From contig NZ_WHOA01000241.1 of NCBI RefSeq assembly GCF_013141715.1, positions 62,001 to 126,000 of the forward strand: 64,000 nt of DNA, given 5' to 3'. This document shows, in pieces, positions 8,607 through 16,927 of the stretch. The notes beneath the pieces are model-generated. The model worked only from the letters and a program-made list of their open reading frames with translations, was not told where the DNA came from and made no database searches. Each line of letters opens with the position of its first letter. Within the stretch, counting starts at the first letter, position 1. Origin of the DNA: Paenibacillus phytorum. GTDB taxonomy: Bacteria; Bacillota; Bacilli; Paenibacillales; NBRC-103111. Made by a program: the position numbers and the translations under genes.

Positions 8607-9152
8607 TTAAGGGTTCGGAATTTCCGCCTGATTCGCACCTTTAGGTCCCGCATTGTCTGGCATATTGCGAATATCGCGCGGCAGCTGAGGCATTACACGG
8701 CCCATGATATCTGCCATTTGCTCAGCGAATCCGGTAATCGGTCTTCCTGCTTGGATGTTATCCCGAATGTTGCGTAAGCGTTGATCTAAGTCCAAATCTG
8801 CGGTAACAATGGCATTAACTCCGTATGGGTCTTTCTTGAGCGCTTCAGCTACCGAGTACTTGACGGTGCCGACTTTGGCTCGATCCAAATCTTTCTTAAT
8901 GTTGATGCCGACAACTGCGGTATTACCGAAGACGACGCAGTGTGCGCTTTCAACCTGAGGGACGCTTGTGGCTAAGTTTTCCAAACGTTCTGCAACAGCC
9001 TTAGAATCTTTTATCTCGAGCTTTTGTGGGGCGATTTGTTGAACTTTTACTTGATTTTGATTCGGATTTTGAGAGGGGGCACCACTTTTCGGCGCTTGAC
9101 TACAGCCAGCCGCGAGGGTCAGTATTACTATAACTACGCACAATAGTCTCAC
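8607..9152 (-). CDS. ylaJ: YhcN/YlaJ-family sporulation lipoprotein
   Basis: The 181-residue product starts with a lipoprotein signal peptide ending in the lipobox LAAGC, so it should be lipid-anchored outside the cell or between the spore membranes. The mature part has a YhcN/YlaJ domain: VVFGNTAVVGINI and the DLDQRLRNIRDNIQAGRPI stretch are typical. These lipoproteins are linked to spore cortex and germination in Bacillus. I use GTG 9152, which follows AAGGA on the minus strand. It stands divergent from phoH, as ylaJ is next to ylaK in Bacillus; the symbol rests on this context. Confidence 0.8.
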   Translation of the reverse strand: MRLLCVVIVILTLAAGCSQAPKSGAPSQNPNQNQVKVQQIAPQKLEIKDSKAVAERLENLATSVPQVESAHCVVFGNTAVVGINIKKDLDRAKVGTVKYSVAEALKKDPYGVNAIVTADLDLDQRLRNIRDNIQAGRPITGFAEQMADIMGRVMPQLPRDIRNMPDNAGPKGANQAEIPNP

Positions 9153-9265
9153 TTGAATCGTTCCTTTCTTTCCTGAATCTCGCGTTTAGTTTGTCCGGCA
9201 CAGCTAGGTTGTATGTATTTCATATAACCAATGATCTAACGCCAAATCTGGGAGGGGACACACCA

Positions 9266-10597
9266 ATGAAAAAAATTTACGTGTTGGATACCAATGTTCT
9301 GCTTCAGGACCCTAATGCTTTATTCGCGTTCGAAGATAATGAAGTAGTCATACCCGCCGTGGTGTTGGAGGAAATCGATTCTAAGAAACGAAATGCGGAC
9401 GAAATAGGCCGTAATGCGAGACATGTTTCGAGGTTGCTGGATGGACTAAGGACCAAAGGTAACTTGTCCGATGGCATCACACTTGATCATGGCGGCAGCA
9501 TTAAAGTGGAACTCAACCATCGCAGCTTCGCGAAGCTGCAGGATACATTTGCAGAATTAACGAACGATAACCGAATTCTCGCGGTCGCGCTCAACTATCA
9601 TCTAGAAGAGCAGGCTAATGAATTTCCGAGACCTGTCGTTATCGTGAGTAAAGATACATTAGTTCGTATTAAAGCAGATGTCCTCGGTATACCAGCACAG
9701 GATTATTTAACCGATCGCATTGTTGCACAAACGGATATGTACACTGGATATATAACGCTATTTGTACATCCTTCTATCATTGATGAGTTTTATTCTTATC
9801 GTTTCTTGACAGTGACATCGCTTAATTTGGGCTATATGCTGCATCCTCACGAATTTGTCATTTTGCGGGATGAGCTGGGTTCTTCCAAATCAGCTTTATT
9901 GAAAGTGACGCCCGATGCCAAAAAGCTGGAGCCGCTCTACATGAGTAATGATCCCATTTGGGGGATTGCCGCGCGTAACGCGCAGCAACGAATGGCTCTT
10001 GAGCTCCTGCTCAATGACGACATCCCGCTCGTCACCCTGACTGGGAAAGCGGGTACAGGTAAGACGTTGCTCACGTTAGCTGCGGGCCTTATGAAGATTG
10101 AGGATGATCGTAAATATAAAAAATTGCTAATTGCTCGACCTGTTGTTCCAATGGGCAAGGATATTGGTTATCTGCCTGGTGAAAAAGATGAAAAGCTGCG
10201 TCCCTGGATGCAGCCGATCTATGATAATTTGGAATATTTATTCGATACCAAAAAACCGGGAGATATTGAAAAAATACTAGCGGGTCTCGGTAGTATTCAA
10301 GTCGAAGCTCTGACGTACATTCGCGGACGCTCGATTCCTGGCCAATTCATCATTATTGATGAGGCGCAGAACTTATCTAAGCATGAGGTGAAAACGATCG
10401 TTTCCCGCGTGGGAGAGGGCAGTAAAATTGTACTTCTAGGTGATCCAGACCAAATCGATCATCCATATCTCGATGCATCGAGTAATGGATTAACTTATGT
10501 GGTTGAACGCTTCAAGCAGGAAGGTATTAGTGGGCATATCACTCTTGAGCGTGGTGAACGCTCACATCTAGCGCAATTAGCAGCCGATCTGCTCTGA
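9266..10597 (+). CDS. phoH: PhoH-family ATPase with N-terminal PIN domain
   Basis: A 443-residue protein, the length of Bacillus YlaK. An N-terminal PIN-like nuclease domain (YVLDTNVLLQDP, then acidic residues near 40 and 95) is fused to a PhoH P-loop ATPase. Walker A is GKAGTGKT (260-267), Walker B is FIIIDEAQNLS, and GDPDQID follows as a sensor-like motif. Such PIN-PhoH proteins are thought to be RNA helicase/ribonucleases. I chose ATG 9266 with GGGAGGGG upstream; longer in-frame starts lack a binding site. It is followed by a strong convergent terminator. Confidence 0.95.
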   Translation: MKKIYVLDTNVLLQDPNALFAFEDNEVVIPAVVLEEIDSKKRNADEIGRNARHVSRLLDGLRTKGNLSDGITLDHGGSIKVELNHRSFAKLQDTFAELTNDNRILAVALNYHLEEQANEFPRPVVIVSKDTLVRIKADVLGIPAQDYLTDRIVAQTDMYTGYITLFVHPSIIDEFYSYRFLTVTSLNLGYMLHPHEFVILRDELGSSKSALLKVTPDAKKLEPLYMSNDPIWGIAARNAQQRMALELLLNDDIPLVTLTGKAGTGKTLLTLAAGLMKIEDDRKYKKLLIARPVVPMGKDIGYLPGEKDEKLRPWMQPIYDNLEYLFDTKKPGDIEKILAGLGSIQVEALTYIRGRSIPGQFIIIDEAQNLSKHEVKTIVSRVGEGSKIVLLGDPDQIDHPYLDASSNGLTYVVERFKQEGISGHITLERGERSHLAQLAADLL

Positions 10598-10604
10598 TAA
10601 ATTC

Positions 10605-10649
10605 AAAAAGCCCACACTCCCGATAAGGGGATGTGGGCTTCTTTGTTTG
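10605..10649. terminator. Terminator after phoH
   Basis: AAGCCCACA (10608-10616) pairs with TGTGGGCTT (10632-10640), followed by CTTTGTTTGTT. It lies between convergent genes. Confidence 0.8.
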
Positions 10650-10651
10650 TT

Positions 10652-11140
10652 CTAAGGCAGCATCTCGATGTGGCATCGATAAGCTTTGGCAATACCCTGC
10701 ATGAGCTCTTCGAGCTGCCGATCCACGACGTACACAGTACGATCCTGAGCTTGGTACTGAGCGAGCAAGTGCTCTTCGATCTGAAGGGCAGCTTGGTCGA
10801 CTTCAGCTTGGGGGCTATCTGCCGTAAATCGGAATTGTACGACAAGCTTATCGTATAAATAATTGTGCTCTGCGCGGCTTGTAAAACCATAATCGCTAAA
10901 TAGATCCGTCAATTCAGCGTCATCCGGCAGCAGCCGAAGTTGCATCAGGTTCGTCTCAATATTGAAATGAGCCATAACATCGAGCGCTGCAAGCTGTTGT
11001 TCTTCATTCCTGACAATAAGCATTTCTTTGTCGCGGTCAAATAATTCAACTTTACCTGCGAGAGATTTAACGATTTGCGCGTAAAAACCAGGTATTTTTC
11101 CTTCGGGCAGATCCATCATCAGACCAATTTTCGGTTCCAT
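10652..11140 (-). CDS. Hypothetical protein, 162 aa
   Basis: I do not recognise the family with certainty. ATG 11140 is preceded on the minus strand by GAGGA at a normal distance. The protein is soluble, acidic and without a signal peptide; it looks like a two-domain alpha/beta protein (MEPKIGLMMDLPEGKIPGFYAQIVKS at the start, LYDKLVVQFRFTADSPQAEVD in the middle). It lies beside phoH where Bacillus has small yla genes, but I cannot link it to one of them. The coiled-coil secreted protein lies 37 bases upstream and probably shares a transcript. Confidence 0.7.
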   Translation of the reverse strand: MEPKIGLMMDLPEGKIPGFYAQIVKSLAGKVELFDRDKEMLIVRNEEQQLAALDVMAHFNIETNLMQLRLLPDDAELTDLFSDYGFTSRAEHNYLYDKLVVQFRFTADSPQAEVDQAALQIEEHLLAQYQAQDRTVYVVDRQLEELMQGIAKAYRCHIEMLP

Positions 11141-11177
11141 TCGTAGTCCTCACTTTACTTCGTTATCCTCTGCTACT

Positions 11178-12272
11178 TTACAGGGATAATTTGAGTTTTA
11201 CAACTGCGATGCCGTTCTTCGTCTCTACACTAACGACATCAAGATAATTGACGATTTTTTTCGGGATGAAACCAAGCTGGAATTCTTTCATAAAGTCCTC
11301 AATTGTGGTATCGGGCAGTTGGAAGCCATTGAATTCAAGTTTATCCACAACAAAGCGGACTTCATTCATGTCGGGATGCTCCTTCAACAAAAACATTCCT
11401 TCTAACGCGATTTGTACTTGATCTTTTTTACCTTTTGCAATGATCGACCCATCGGCAAATTCAAAATTCAAATTCTGTAAAAGTTCATTTTTTGAATGAA
11501 GGTAAGCATTGAAATCCGTATCACTAATCGTTATGACCGGGTTTTTGATGGAAGATAAGTCCATGAATTTATTTTCTTTCGTTACATACTGTGGCAACTC
11601 TCGAAAAGCGGATGATAAACTATTCAAGTACTCGCGGAATAATGGGATACCTTCTTGTTTCCATTGGTCATTTAAGCTTTTTATTTGGGCTTCTATGACT
11701 TGTGCTTGTGCACTGACGGCTAGTTGTTTGTCCAGCTCTTCTTGAAGCTTTACGAGTCTCTCACGCTGTGTGAGGAATTTCTCTTTCGTTTTTTGGAGCT
11801 CGACGCGAGAAGAATCAAGTTCGGTTCGCAGGCTTTTCAATTTCTTAAATGATTCGGTGAAAGCTGATAAGGCGCGATGATCATTACTAATAATCATTTG
11901 CAGATACTCAAACATTCGCAATGCATCCGTAAAGGAACTAACGGTAAACAGCAGCATCCAGATCGAATCTCGATCCCCTGTATAATAAGCTCTCAGCACT
12001 TTTCCGGCATGTTTTCGGGTGTTTTCAACATTGCTGTTCTGCTTGATGATATCTAGTTCATTTTGTTTGATTTGATCAACGATGCTTGCATCTTGTTCAT
12101 TTAATCGGGCCACTTCTTTGTCAATTTCGAAAATGGTAAGCCCTTTTTGGACGAGATCCTTGGCTTCGTCTTGTGTAGGAGTCTTTTCCTCGGCTGAGAT
12201 TGTATGAAGTGGTAGTGTTATTTGAGTAAGCAATAGAATAGACAACATCATAGCTACGAATTTATATGTCAT
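11178..12272 (-). CDS. Secreted coiled-coil protein, PcsB/CwlO N-terminal type
   Basis: A 364-residue protein with a signal peptide (about 1-27, cleaved after ISA). Residues about 45-200 are a long heptad-rich coiled coil that includes RAYYTGDRDSIWMLLFTVSS, very like the N-terminal coiled coil of PcsB/CwlO-type hydrolases that is regulated by FtsEX. No NlpC/P60 or CHAP peptidase domain follows. Instead, a beta-rich C-terminal domain of about 150 residues is present. It could be a non-catalytic regulator or partner of wall hydrolases outside the membrane; that is inference. Start ATG 12272 is the only one giving the signal peptide. Confidence 0.75.
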   Translation of the reverse strand: MTYKFVAMMLSILLLTQITLPLHTISAEEKTPTQDEAKDLVQKGLTIFEIDKEVARLNEQDASIVDQIKQNELDIIKQNSNVENTRKHAGKVLRAYYTGDRDSIWMLLFTVSSFTDALRMFEYLQMIISNDHRALSAFTESFKKLKSLRTELDSSRVELQKTKEKFLTQRERLVKLQEELDKQLAVSAQAQVIEAQIKSLNDQWKQEGIPLFREYLNSLSSAFRELPQYVTKENKFMDLSSIKNPVITISDTDFNAYLHSKNELLQNLNFEFADGSIIAKGKKDQVQIALEGMFLLKEHPDMNEVRFVVDKLEFNGFQLPDTTIEDFMKEFQLGFIPKKIVNYLDVVSVETKNGIAVVKLKLSL

Positions 12273-12326
12273 TGAACGAATTCTCCCCCTAAGAACAGAT
12301 TATCATATTTCTATTAAATGAAGCAC

Positions 12327-12367
12327 AAAAAAATACTTACCTCTGGGGAAGAGGTAAGTATTTTGCC
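12327..12367. terminator. Strong bidirectional terminator
   Basis: A perfect 14-bp stem, AAAATACTTACCTC (12330-12343) with its complement (12351-12364), closes a 7-base loop. It lies between two minus-strand genes and should end the upstream lipoprotein transcript. Confidence 0.9.
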
Positions 12368-12373
12368 TTAGAT

Positions 12374-13339
12374 CTATTTTTTTGCCGGTGTAATTAATTT
12401 AAGGATTTCATCGAAGCTTTTAACGTTTTTCGGTATTTCTTTCGTTAACGGAGAAGCTTGATTGATAGCGTCGTAGGTTTGGTGAAGAAGGATATGGTTA
12501 TCCTGAGCTTTGCCATCAACTGTTACTGTGAATCCTACATCAATTGTTTGGTCACGAATAAAGCCAGCGTCATCAATGGCGACAACCATTTTACCCGGAG
12601 CCTTGAGCTGCAAGTTATTTGCTTGATTTTTTTTGAGTTGTTCGGCTTTATCGGCTGTAAGGAATCCATTACTTTGTAAGTACCCAATAAACTCCGGGAG
12701 TTTTGTTTGCATCAGGGTATTCAATTCTTTTTCATTTTTACTGGTAAGTTCGACGCTAATGGATTTGGCAGAAGAGCCGTCTTTCAGCTTAACCGGTTCC
12801 TTGGCTTCTTTATACCATTTTGGATCAATCCCGCTAAATATAAGATTACCAAGTGTCGTTGACAATTGAGAAGTATTTTTCAAGGTGTCTACGGTTAAGG
12901 GACTAGTACTGTTCTGACTCATTTTTTGTAGATCGATTGCATAGTACTCGTCAGGTGTTTTATTTAATGCTGGCATATTAAAATACAATTTGCTATCTTT
13001 AATGAGAATTGGAATCTCAAAAGGGGATGTAGAACCCTTAGGTGTTATTTTCAAGTTCGTCTGGAACTGGAGTGGCTCCACATTGCTAATGCCCTTCCAA
13101 TCGATTGTGCTTTCTCTGACCAAAGATAACAGCCCGTTAGTTAAAGGGTTGGACGATTTCATCAATCCATCGCTTATGGCTAATGTTGTGCTCCCATCGA
13201 AGGTGTAAGATTTCATCTCTTTTTGTTTATTTAGTGATTGTTCGAGTGCTTCTTTGACCTTCGTGTTATCTGTACAAGCTGTCAACGATATTAGGCTGAT
13301 CGCCGTTACCGCTGTTAAGGTAATCCACTTCTTTGACAT
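12374..13339 (-). CDS. Hypothetical lipoprotein, 321 aa
   Basis: The product starts with a lipoprotein signal peptide (MSKKWITLTAVTAIS, lipobox SLTAC) and should be anchored on the outer face of the membrane. The mature part is rich in Lys, Ser and Leu and predicts a large beta structure, similar in feel to LppX/LolA-like or DUF6612-like lipoproteins, but I cannot name the family. I chose ATG 13339, with AAGGAGAG about 12 bases upstream; a longer in-frame form would put a charged extension before the signal peptide. A strong terminator follows. It is divergent from the methyltransferase gene. Confidence 0.75.
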   Translation of the reverse strand: MSKKWITLTAVTAISLISLTACTDNTKVKEALEQSLNKQKEMKSYTFDGSTTLAISDGLMKSSNPLTNGLLSLVRESTIDWKGISNVEPLQFQTNLKITPKGSTSPFEIPILIKDSKLYFNMPALNKTPDEYYAIDLQKMSQNSTSPLTVDTLKNTSQLSTTLGNLIFSGIDPKWYKEAKEPVKLKDGSSAKSISVELTSKNEKELNTLMQTKLPEFIGYLQSNGFLTADKAEQLKKNQANNLQLKAPGKMVVAIDDAGFIRDQTIDVGFTVTVDGKAQDNHILLHQTYDAINQASPLTKEIPKNVKSFDEILKLITPAKK

Positions 13340-13428
13340 GCTTTTCTGTCTCTCCTTCCATAAATCCTTCTTCATTATAATGGTTTCCTTATGTTTTGTC
13401 TTTAAGTAAAGAATTGGAGGGTTCTTCA

Positions 13429-14580
13429 TTGAATCATCAGCTCGGGCACCCATGTGTTGTGACAGCCTTAAAAGAGGCCATTCAGTCAGCAGAATTTCAA
13501 GCCATCGCCTTCAGAGACTATATGGAAATTTGTCTATACAGCGAACCGTATGGGTATTATCGCAATGAGAGGCCGAAAATCGGCAAACAGGGAGATTTTT
13601 ATACAAGTTCCTCTATTGGTTCAGTGATGGGGGAAATGGTGGCATCATTTATTTGTAAGCAGCTGAATATTGAAAGTCCTCATACAGAACCCGTTCACGT
13701 CGTTGAATGGGGAGGGGGTAACGGGCGAATGGCCTTTCATATATTGGGCGAAATAAAGCGAAATGAACCCGCCGTTTATGCTCGTTTAACCTATACAATC
13801 ATTGAATCAAGTGCTTACCATCGTCAGCAGCAGCGATCAATGCTTGAAGAGCATGCCCAAGTTATTCAATTCACAAGTGAAACAGAATGGTTGGCTCAGA
13901 CGCCGCAAGATCAGGTTTATGTTCTTGCGAATGAACTATTGGATGCTTTCCCGATCCACCGAATTCGCTATAAAGATTTGCTTTTTCAGGAGTCCTATGT
14001 GAAATGGCAAGAGGAGGAGCAAATTTTTCAAGAAATTTGGCGTCCTATTAGCTCGCAACGTATATTAGACTTTCTAGAACGTTCCAAAGTTCAATGGTTG
14101 GATGGTCAAATAGGGGAGATAAACCTTGAAGCTGAGAGTTGGGTCTCACGTGTAGCTGAACGGATCCGAAGCGGGAGTTGCATGATCATTGATTATGGCG
14201 ATACAGCAGAAGAACTATTCGCTCCTCACCGTTTTAATGGAACATTCATGTGCTATCGCAAACATCAAGCTCAGGATGACCCCTTCATCCACCAGGGTGA
14301 GCAGGATATGACATCGCATGTTAATTTCACTTCTTGCGAATTAGCTTCAAGGCAGAGTGGATTTACTGACTGCCAACTTCAGACGCAAAGGGAGTTTCTG
14401 GTGGAGCAAGGGATATTACAAAGGCTTCAAGACCACTATGATCCTAACCCTTTCAGTGAAGTGTCCAAGCGGAACCGCTCAATTAGGCAGTTGCTCCTAA
14501 GCGACCAAATGAGTGAGCTGTTCAAAGTGTTCGTCGCAAGTAAGCATTCTCGTATCAATGAAAAAAAGGTGAGCCGCTGA
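13429..14580 (+). CDS. Class I SAM-dependent methyltransferase, MidA/NDUFAF7 type
   Basis: A 383-residue protein with the DUF185/MidA pattern: RDYMEICLYSEPYGYY near the start, GDFYTSSSIG, then the SAM-binding HVVEWGGGNGRMAFHIL and ANELLDAFPIHR. Eukaryotic NDUFAF7 methylates an arginine of complex I; the bacterial substrate is unknown. I use TTG 13429 because GGAGGG lies seven bases upstream and longer frames lack a binding site and run into the divergent gene. The stop codon lies inside a bidirectional terminator shared with the DUF2626 gene. Confidence 0.85.
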   Translation: MNHQLGHPCVVTALKEAIQSAEFQAIAFRDYMEICLYSEPYGYYRNERPKIGKQGDFYTSSSIGSVMGEMVASFICKQLNIESPHTEPVHVVEWGGGNGRMAFHILGEIKRNEPAVYARLTYTIIESSAYHRQQQRSMLEEHAQVIQFTSETEWLAQTPQDQVYVLANELLDAFPIHRIRYKDLLFQESYVKWQEEEQIFQEIWRPISSQRILDFLERSKVQWLDGQIGEINLEAESWVSRVAERIRSGSCMIIDYGDTAEELFAPHRFNGTFMCYRKHQAQDDPFIHQGEQDMTSHVNFTSCELASRQSGFTDCQLQTQREFLVEQGILQRLQDHYDPNPFSEVSKRNRSIRQLLLSDQMSELFKVFVASKHSRINEKKVSR

Positions 14581-14602
14581 GAAACAGTCGGTTCACCTTT
14601 TT
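14561..14602. terminator. Bidirectional terminator
   Basis: GGTGAGCCG (14568-14576) pairs with CGGTTCACC (14589-14597) with one mismatch, flanked by an A7 run on the left and T5 on the right. It overlaps the stop codon of the methyltransferase gene. Confidence 0.85.
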
Positions 14603-14625
14603 GCTTGTTGTTATTGTTGTGGGGT

Positions 14626-14856
14626 TTAGACAGACATTTTGAAAAATGACCAATACGTAAATCCGCTGAAGGAAATAATCATATATCCCCAGAACAACAA
14701 TATGTAAGTTCGTTCTGACAAGCGCATATAGCCTAGAATGACGAATACGGCAGTTTGAAAAAAGAAAATCAGAGACATAGGTATCATATCGCCAGCTAAG
14801 CTCATTAGTGCGATAACAAGTGTCCAAAAACCTAGAACCCGAAACATGCGATCCAT
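14626..14856 (-). CDS. DUF2626 membrane protein (YqgY-like)
   Basis: A 76-residue membrane protein with three predicted helices (about 5-20, 24-42 and 51-70). MDRMFRVLGFWT at the start and GFTYWSFF at the end are typical of DUF2626, known from Bacillus YqgY. Function is unknown. ATG 14856 follows GAGGGGGAT on the minus strand. Its promoter region carries an operator-like palindrome (14911-14944). Confidence 0.85.
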   Translation of the reverse strand: MDRMFRVLGFWTLVIALMSLAGDMIPMSLIFFFQTAVFVILGYMRLSERTYILLFWGYMIISFSGFTYWSFFKMSV

Positions 14857-14904
14857 TCTCGTAACATCCCCCTCTCATACCACGTTGCACTTTAACTACA
14901 ACAC

Positions 14905-14944
14905 ATTATACCGTTTGAAATGAGCGGTGTAAACCGTCAAACGG
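14905..14944 (-). promoter_or_regulatory. Promoter of the DUF2626 gene with overlapping palindrome
   Basis: On the minus strand TTTACA (14933-14928) and TATAAT (14910-14905) are 17 bases apart. An 8-bp inverted repeat, CCGTTTGA (14911-14918) and TCAAACGG (14937-14944), brackets the -35 element and touches the -10. A 4-bp CGGT/ACCG pair nests inside. This looks like an operator for a dimeric regulator. Confidence 0.6.
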
Positions 14945-15207
14945 TGACGAAATTGAAAACATTTCATCAGATAGTAGTAGTATGCCTTTTTATCGGGATC
15001 CCATGTATGAGTGACAAAAAATTTGGCAATACCATTTAGTATCAAATAGATTCTATGAACTCTAGTACGGGCATAGAAATAATAATAATGGCACGAATCA
15101 ATTTATCCCTGCTCTCTACAAATTGATTCTTTATTATGATGCATCCCCAATAGGTGAGTCTTTGTCTACGCCAAAGATCCCTATATTATGTTAGGAGGTT
15201 TGACCAT
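14945..15207. other. Gene-free stretch before the GerR/RsfA-type gene
   Basis: Together with the DUF2626 promoter this is about 350 bases without a gene. It is AT-rich and holds a perfect 10-bp inverted repeat, GAATCAATTT (15095-15104) and AAATTGATTC (15120-15129), followed by TTTATTATG. The repeat could be a weak terminator or an operator for the gene at 15208. I saw nothing else. Confidence 0.6.
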
Positions 15208-15861
15208 ATGTCAGCAATTAGACAAGATGCTTGGAGCGATGAAGACGACTTAATCTTAGCGGAAGTGACACTGCGTCACATACGAGAGGGAAGTACACAA
15301 TTATCTGCATTCGAAGAGGTTGGAGAGCGCATAGGGCGTACAGCGGCAGCATGTGGATTTCGATGGAACAGTTTTGTAAGGAAAAAATATGAAGCGGCTA
15401 TTCAGATTGCTAAAGCGCAGCGCCAGAAGAGAACGCAGCTCAAAAAGCATGCGGCCGTCTCGATTTCCGGTTCTTCTTCCATTGGATTACTGGATGGACC
15501 AGAGTTGTCTACGGGCAAAGTAGAGACATTTACGGAAGAGACATTATCAATTGATGCTGTGATCCGGTTTCTAAGACAATGGAGAAACACGTACCAAGAT
15601 ATGAATCGTCATATTAAAAATTTGGAAAAAGAGCTGCAAGACAAAGAGGACGAACTAGATAGACTTGGCAGAGAAAACAACAAGTTGAATAAACAAGTTA
15701 ATGAGGTTGAGACGGATTATCGTGTTGTGAATGATGATTATAAAGCATTGATTCAAATTATGGATCGTGCTAGGAAAATGGCCTTCCTTGTTGAAGAAGA
15801 GGAAGAAGAGAAGCCGCGGTTCAAGATGGATGCGAATGGTAACCTAGAAAGAGTAGAATGA
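15208..15861 (+). CDS. RsfA/GerR-family sporulation transcription factor
   Basis: A 217-residue protein with an N-terminal Myb/SANT-like DNA-binding domain (RQDAWSDEDDLILAEVTLRH to ACGFRWNSFVRKKY, residues 4-60) followed by a linker and a C-terminal coiled coil (about 130-205). This is the RsfA/GerR family, which tunes sigma-F or sigma-E regulons during sporulation. In Bacillus the GerR gene (ylbO) lies just upstream of panE (ylbQ), as here, so this is probably the GerR counterpart; ylbP is missing between them. ATG 15208 has AGGAGGT eight bases upstream. Confidence 0.88.
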   Translation: MSAIRQDAWSDEDDLILAEVTLRHIREGSTQLSAFEEVGERIGRTAAACGFRWNSFVRKKYEAAIQIAKAQRQKRTQLKKHAAVSISGSSSIGLLDGPELSTGKVETFTEETLSIDAVIRFLRQWRNTYQDMNRHIKNLEKELQDKEDELDRLGRENNKLNKQVNEVETDYRVVNDDYKALIQIMDRARKMAFLVEEEEEEKPRFKMDANGNLERVE

Positions 15862-15900
15862 GTTTCCGTCGGTCCTTACATATAGAAGCTTCAGAACAAG

Positions 15901-15927
15901 GAGAGCCCTTGGACTGGGGCTTTTTTG
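15901..15927 (+). terminator. Terminator after the RsfA/GerR-type gene
   Basis: AGCCC (15904-15908) pairs with GGGCT (15917-15921), followed by TTTTT. The loop and 3' side hold the promoter of panE. Confidence 0.7.
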
Positions 15928-15936
15928 TTGTATAAT
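15909..15936 (+). promoter_or_regulatory. Promoter of panE, overlapping a terminator
   Basis: TTGGAC (15909-15914) and TATAAT (15931-15936) are 16 bases apart. The -35 lies in the loop of the upstream terminator. Confidence 0.6.
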
Positions 15937-15965
15937 GGGAATTGTATGTAAAGGGGGGACGTGAG

Positions 15966-16913
15966 ATGCGCATTATGATTATTGGTGCAGGCTCCTTAGG
16001 ACTGCTATTCGCTGCTAAGTTGTCTGCTTTTTGTGAACATATGACTGTCATTGCAAGAACGATAGAACAAGCAGATAAGCTAGATCAGAAGGGAATCGAG
16101 TTGGTTGGAACTGCAGAAGCAATTAGGACTACTCGTAGTGGGGTCATAGATTTCCGCTATTATATAGAAGGGGCAGAAACTGCTAAATCGTCTTTACATC
16201 ATTTTGATTACATATTTCTCATGGTCAAACAGCCTGCAATTACACAAGAACTAATCAACAATTTGAAGTCTCTAATGTCTAAAGACACCTACTTAATAAG
16301 TTTCCAGAACGGAATAGGGCACGAAGAGAGGTTAGGTGAAGAGCTGGGGCGGGATCGCTTGCTGCTCGCTGTGACGACGGAAGGGGCTAGACGAGAGGGC
16401 TTAACGGCGGTTACTCACACAGGCCATGGTATCAGTTATATAGGAACATCTGAAGATTCTGATCATTTTGTAGATTCAATACATATTTTGTTAGTTGAGA
16501 TGCTTGAGAAGGCAGGATTTCATACAAAGATGTCGAAGAACATGGATGTAAGGATTTGGAGCAAGCTGACGATAAATGCAGTAATTAATCCGCTTACAGC
16601 AATTTTACGTGTAAAGAACGGAGATCTGCTGCTTTCACCCTGGACGCGCTCACTCATGAATGACCTTTATCAAGAAACTCGTATGGTGGCGACCGCCAAG
16701 GGGATTTTACTGCCTGATGAGCTATGGGACACGCTGCTTAGCGTCTGTGAAGCCACTAGCTTAAACCATTCATCTATGCTTCAGGATATTGAACAGTCCC
16801 GACGAACCGAGATTGATCATATTAACGGAAGCCTAGTAAAAATGGCAAAAGAATTAAAACTTGAGATTCCGACTCACCAAACCGTGTACCAATTAGTGAA
16901 AGCCCTAGAATAA
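15966..16913 (+). CDS. panE: 2-dehydropantoate 2-reductase
   Basis: Reduces ketopantoate to pantoate with NADPH in pantothenate and CoA synthesis. The N-terminus carries the Rossmann motif MIIGAGSLGLLFAAKL; the catalytic lysine region is WSKLTINAVINPLTAIL, and the C-terminal helical domain ends with EIDHINGSLVKMAKEL. The length of 315 residues is usual. ATG 15966 follows a G-rich AAAGGGGGG site. Several PanE/ApbA paralogs exist in Bacilli and some act on other 2-keto acids, but the position after a ylbO-like gene and before bshC and mraZ matches Bacillus panE (ylbQ). Confidence 0.92.
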   Translation: MRIMIIGAGSLGLLFAAKLSAFCEHMTVIARTIEQADKLDQKGIELVGTAEAIRTTRSGVIDFRYYIEGAETAKSSLHHFDYIFLMVKQPAITQELINNLKSLMSKDTYLISFQNGIGHEERLGEELGRDRLLLAVTTEGARREGLTAVTHTGHGISYIGTSEDSDHFVDSIHILLVEMLEKAGFHTKMSKNMDVRIWSKLTINAVINPLTAILRVKNGDLLLSPWTRSLMNDLYQETRMVATAKGILLPDELWDTLLSVCEATSLNHSSMLQDIEQSRRTEIDHINGSLVKMAKELKLEIPTHQTVYQLVKALE

Positions 16914-16927
16914 GTAGGTGATTCTTA

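Noticed and set aside
11341-11349. Perfect DnaA box TTATCCACA
   Set aside because: It lies inside a coding region as a single copy and a 9-mer is expected by chance about once in two windows of this size.
13340-13453. Extended lipoprotein start upstream of 13339
   Set aside because: It would add a charged segment ahead of a standard lipoprotein signal peptide and overlap the divergent gene start.
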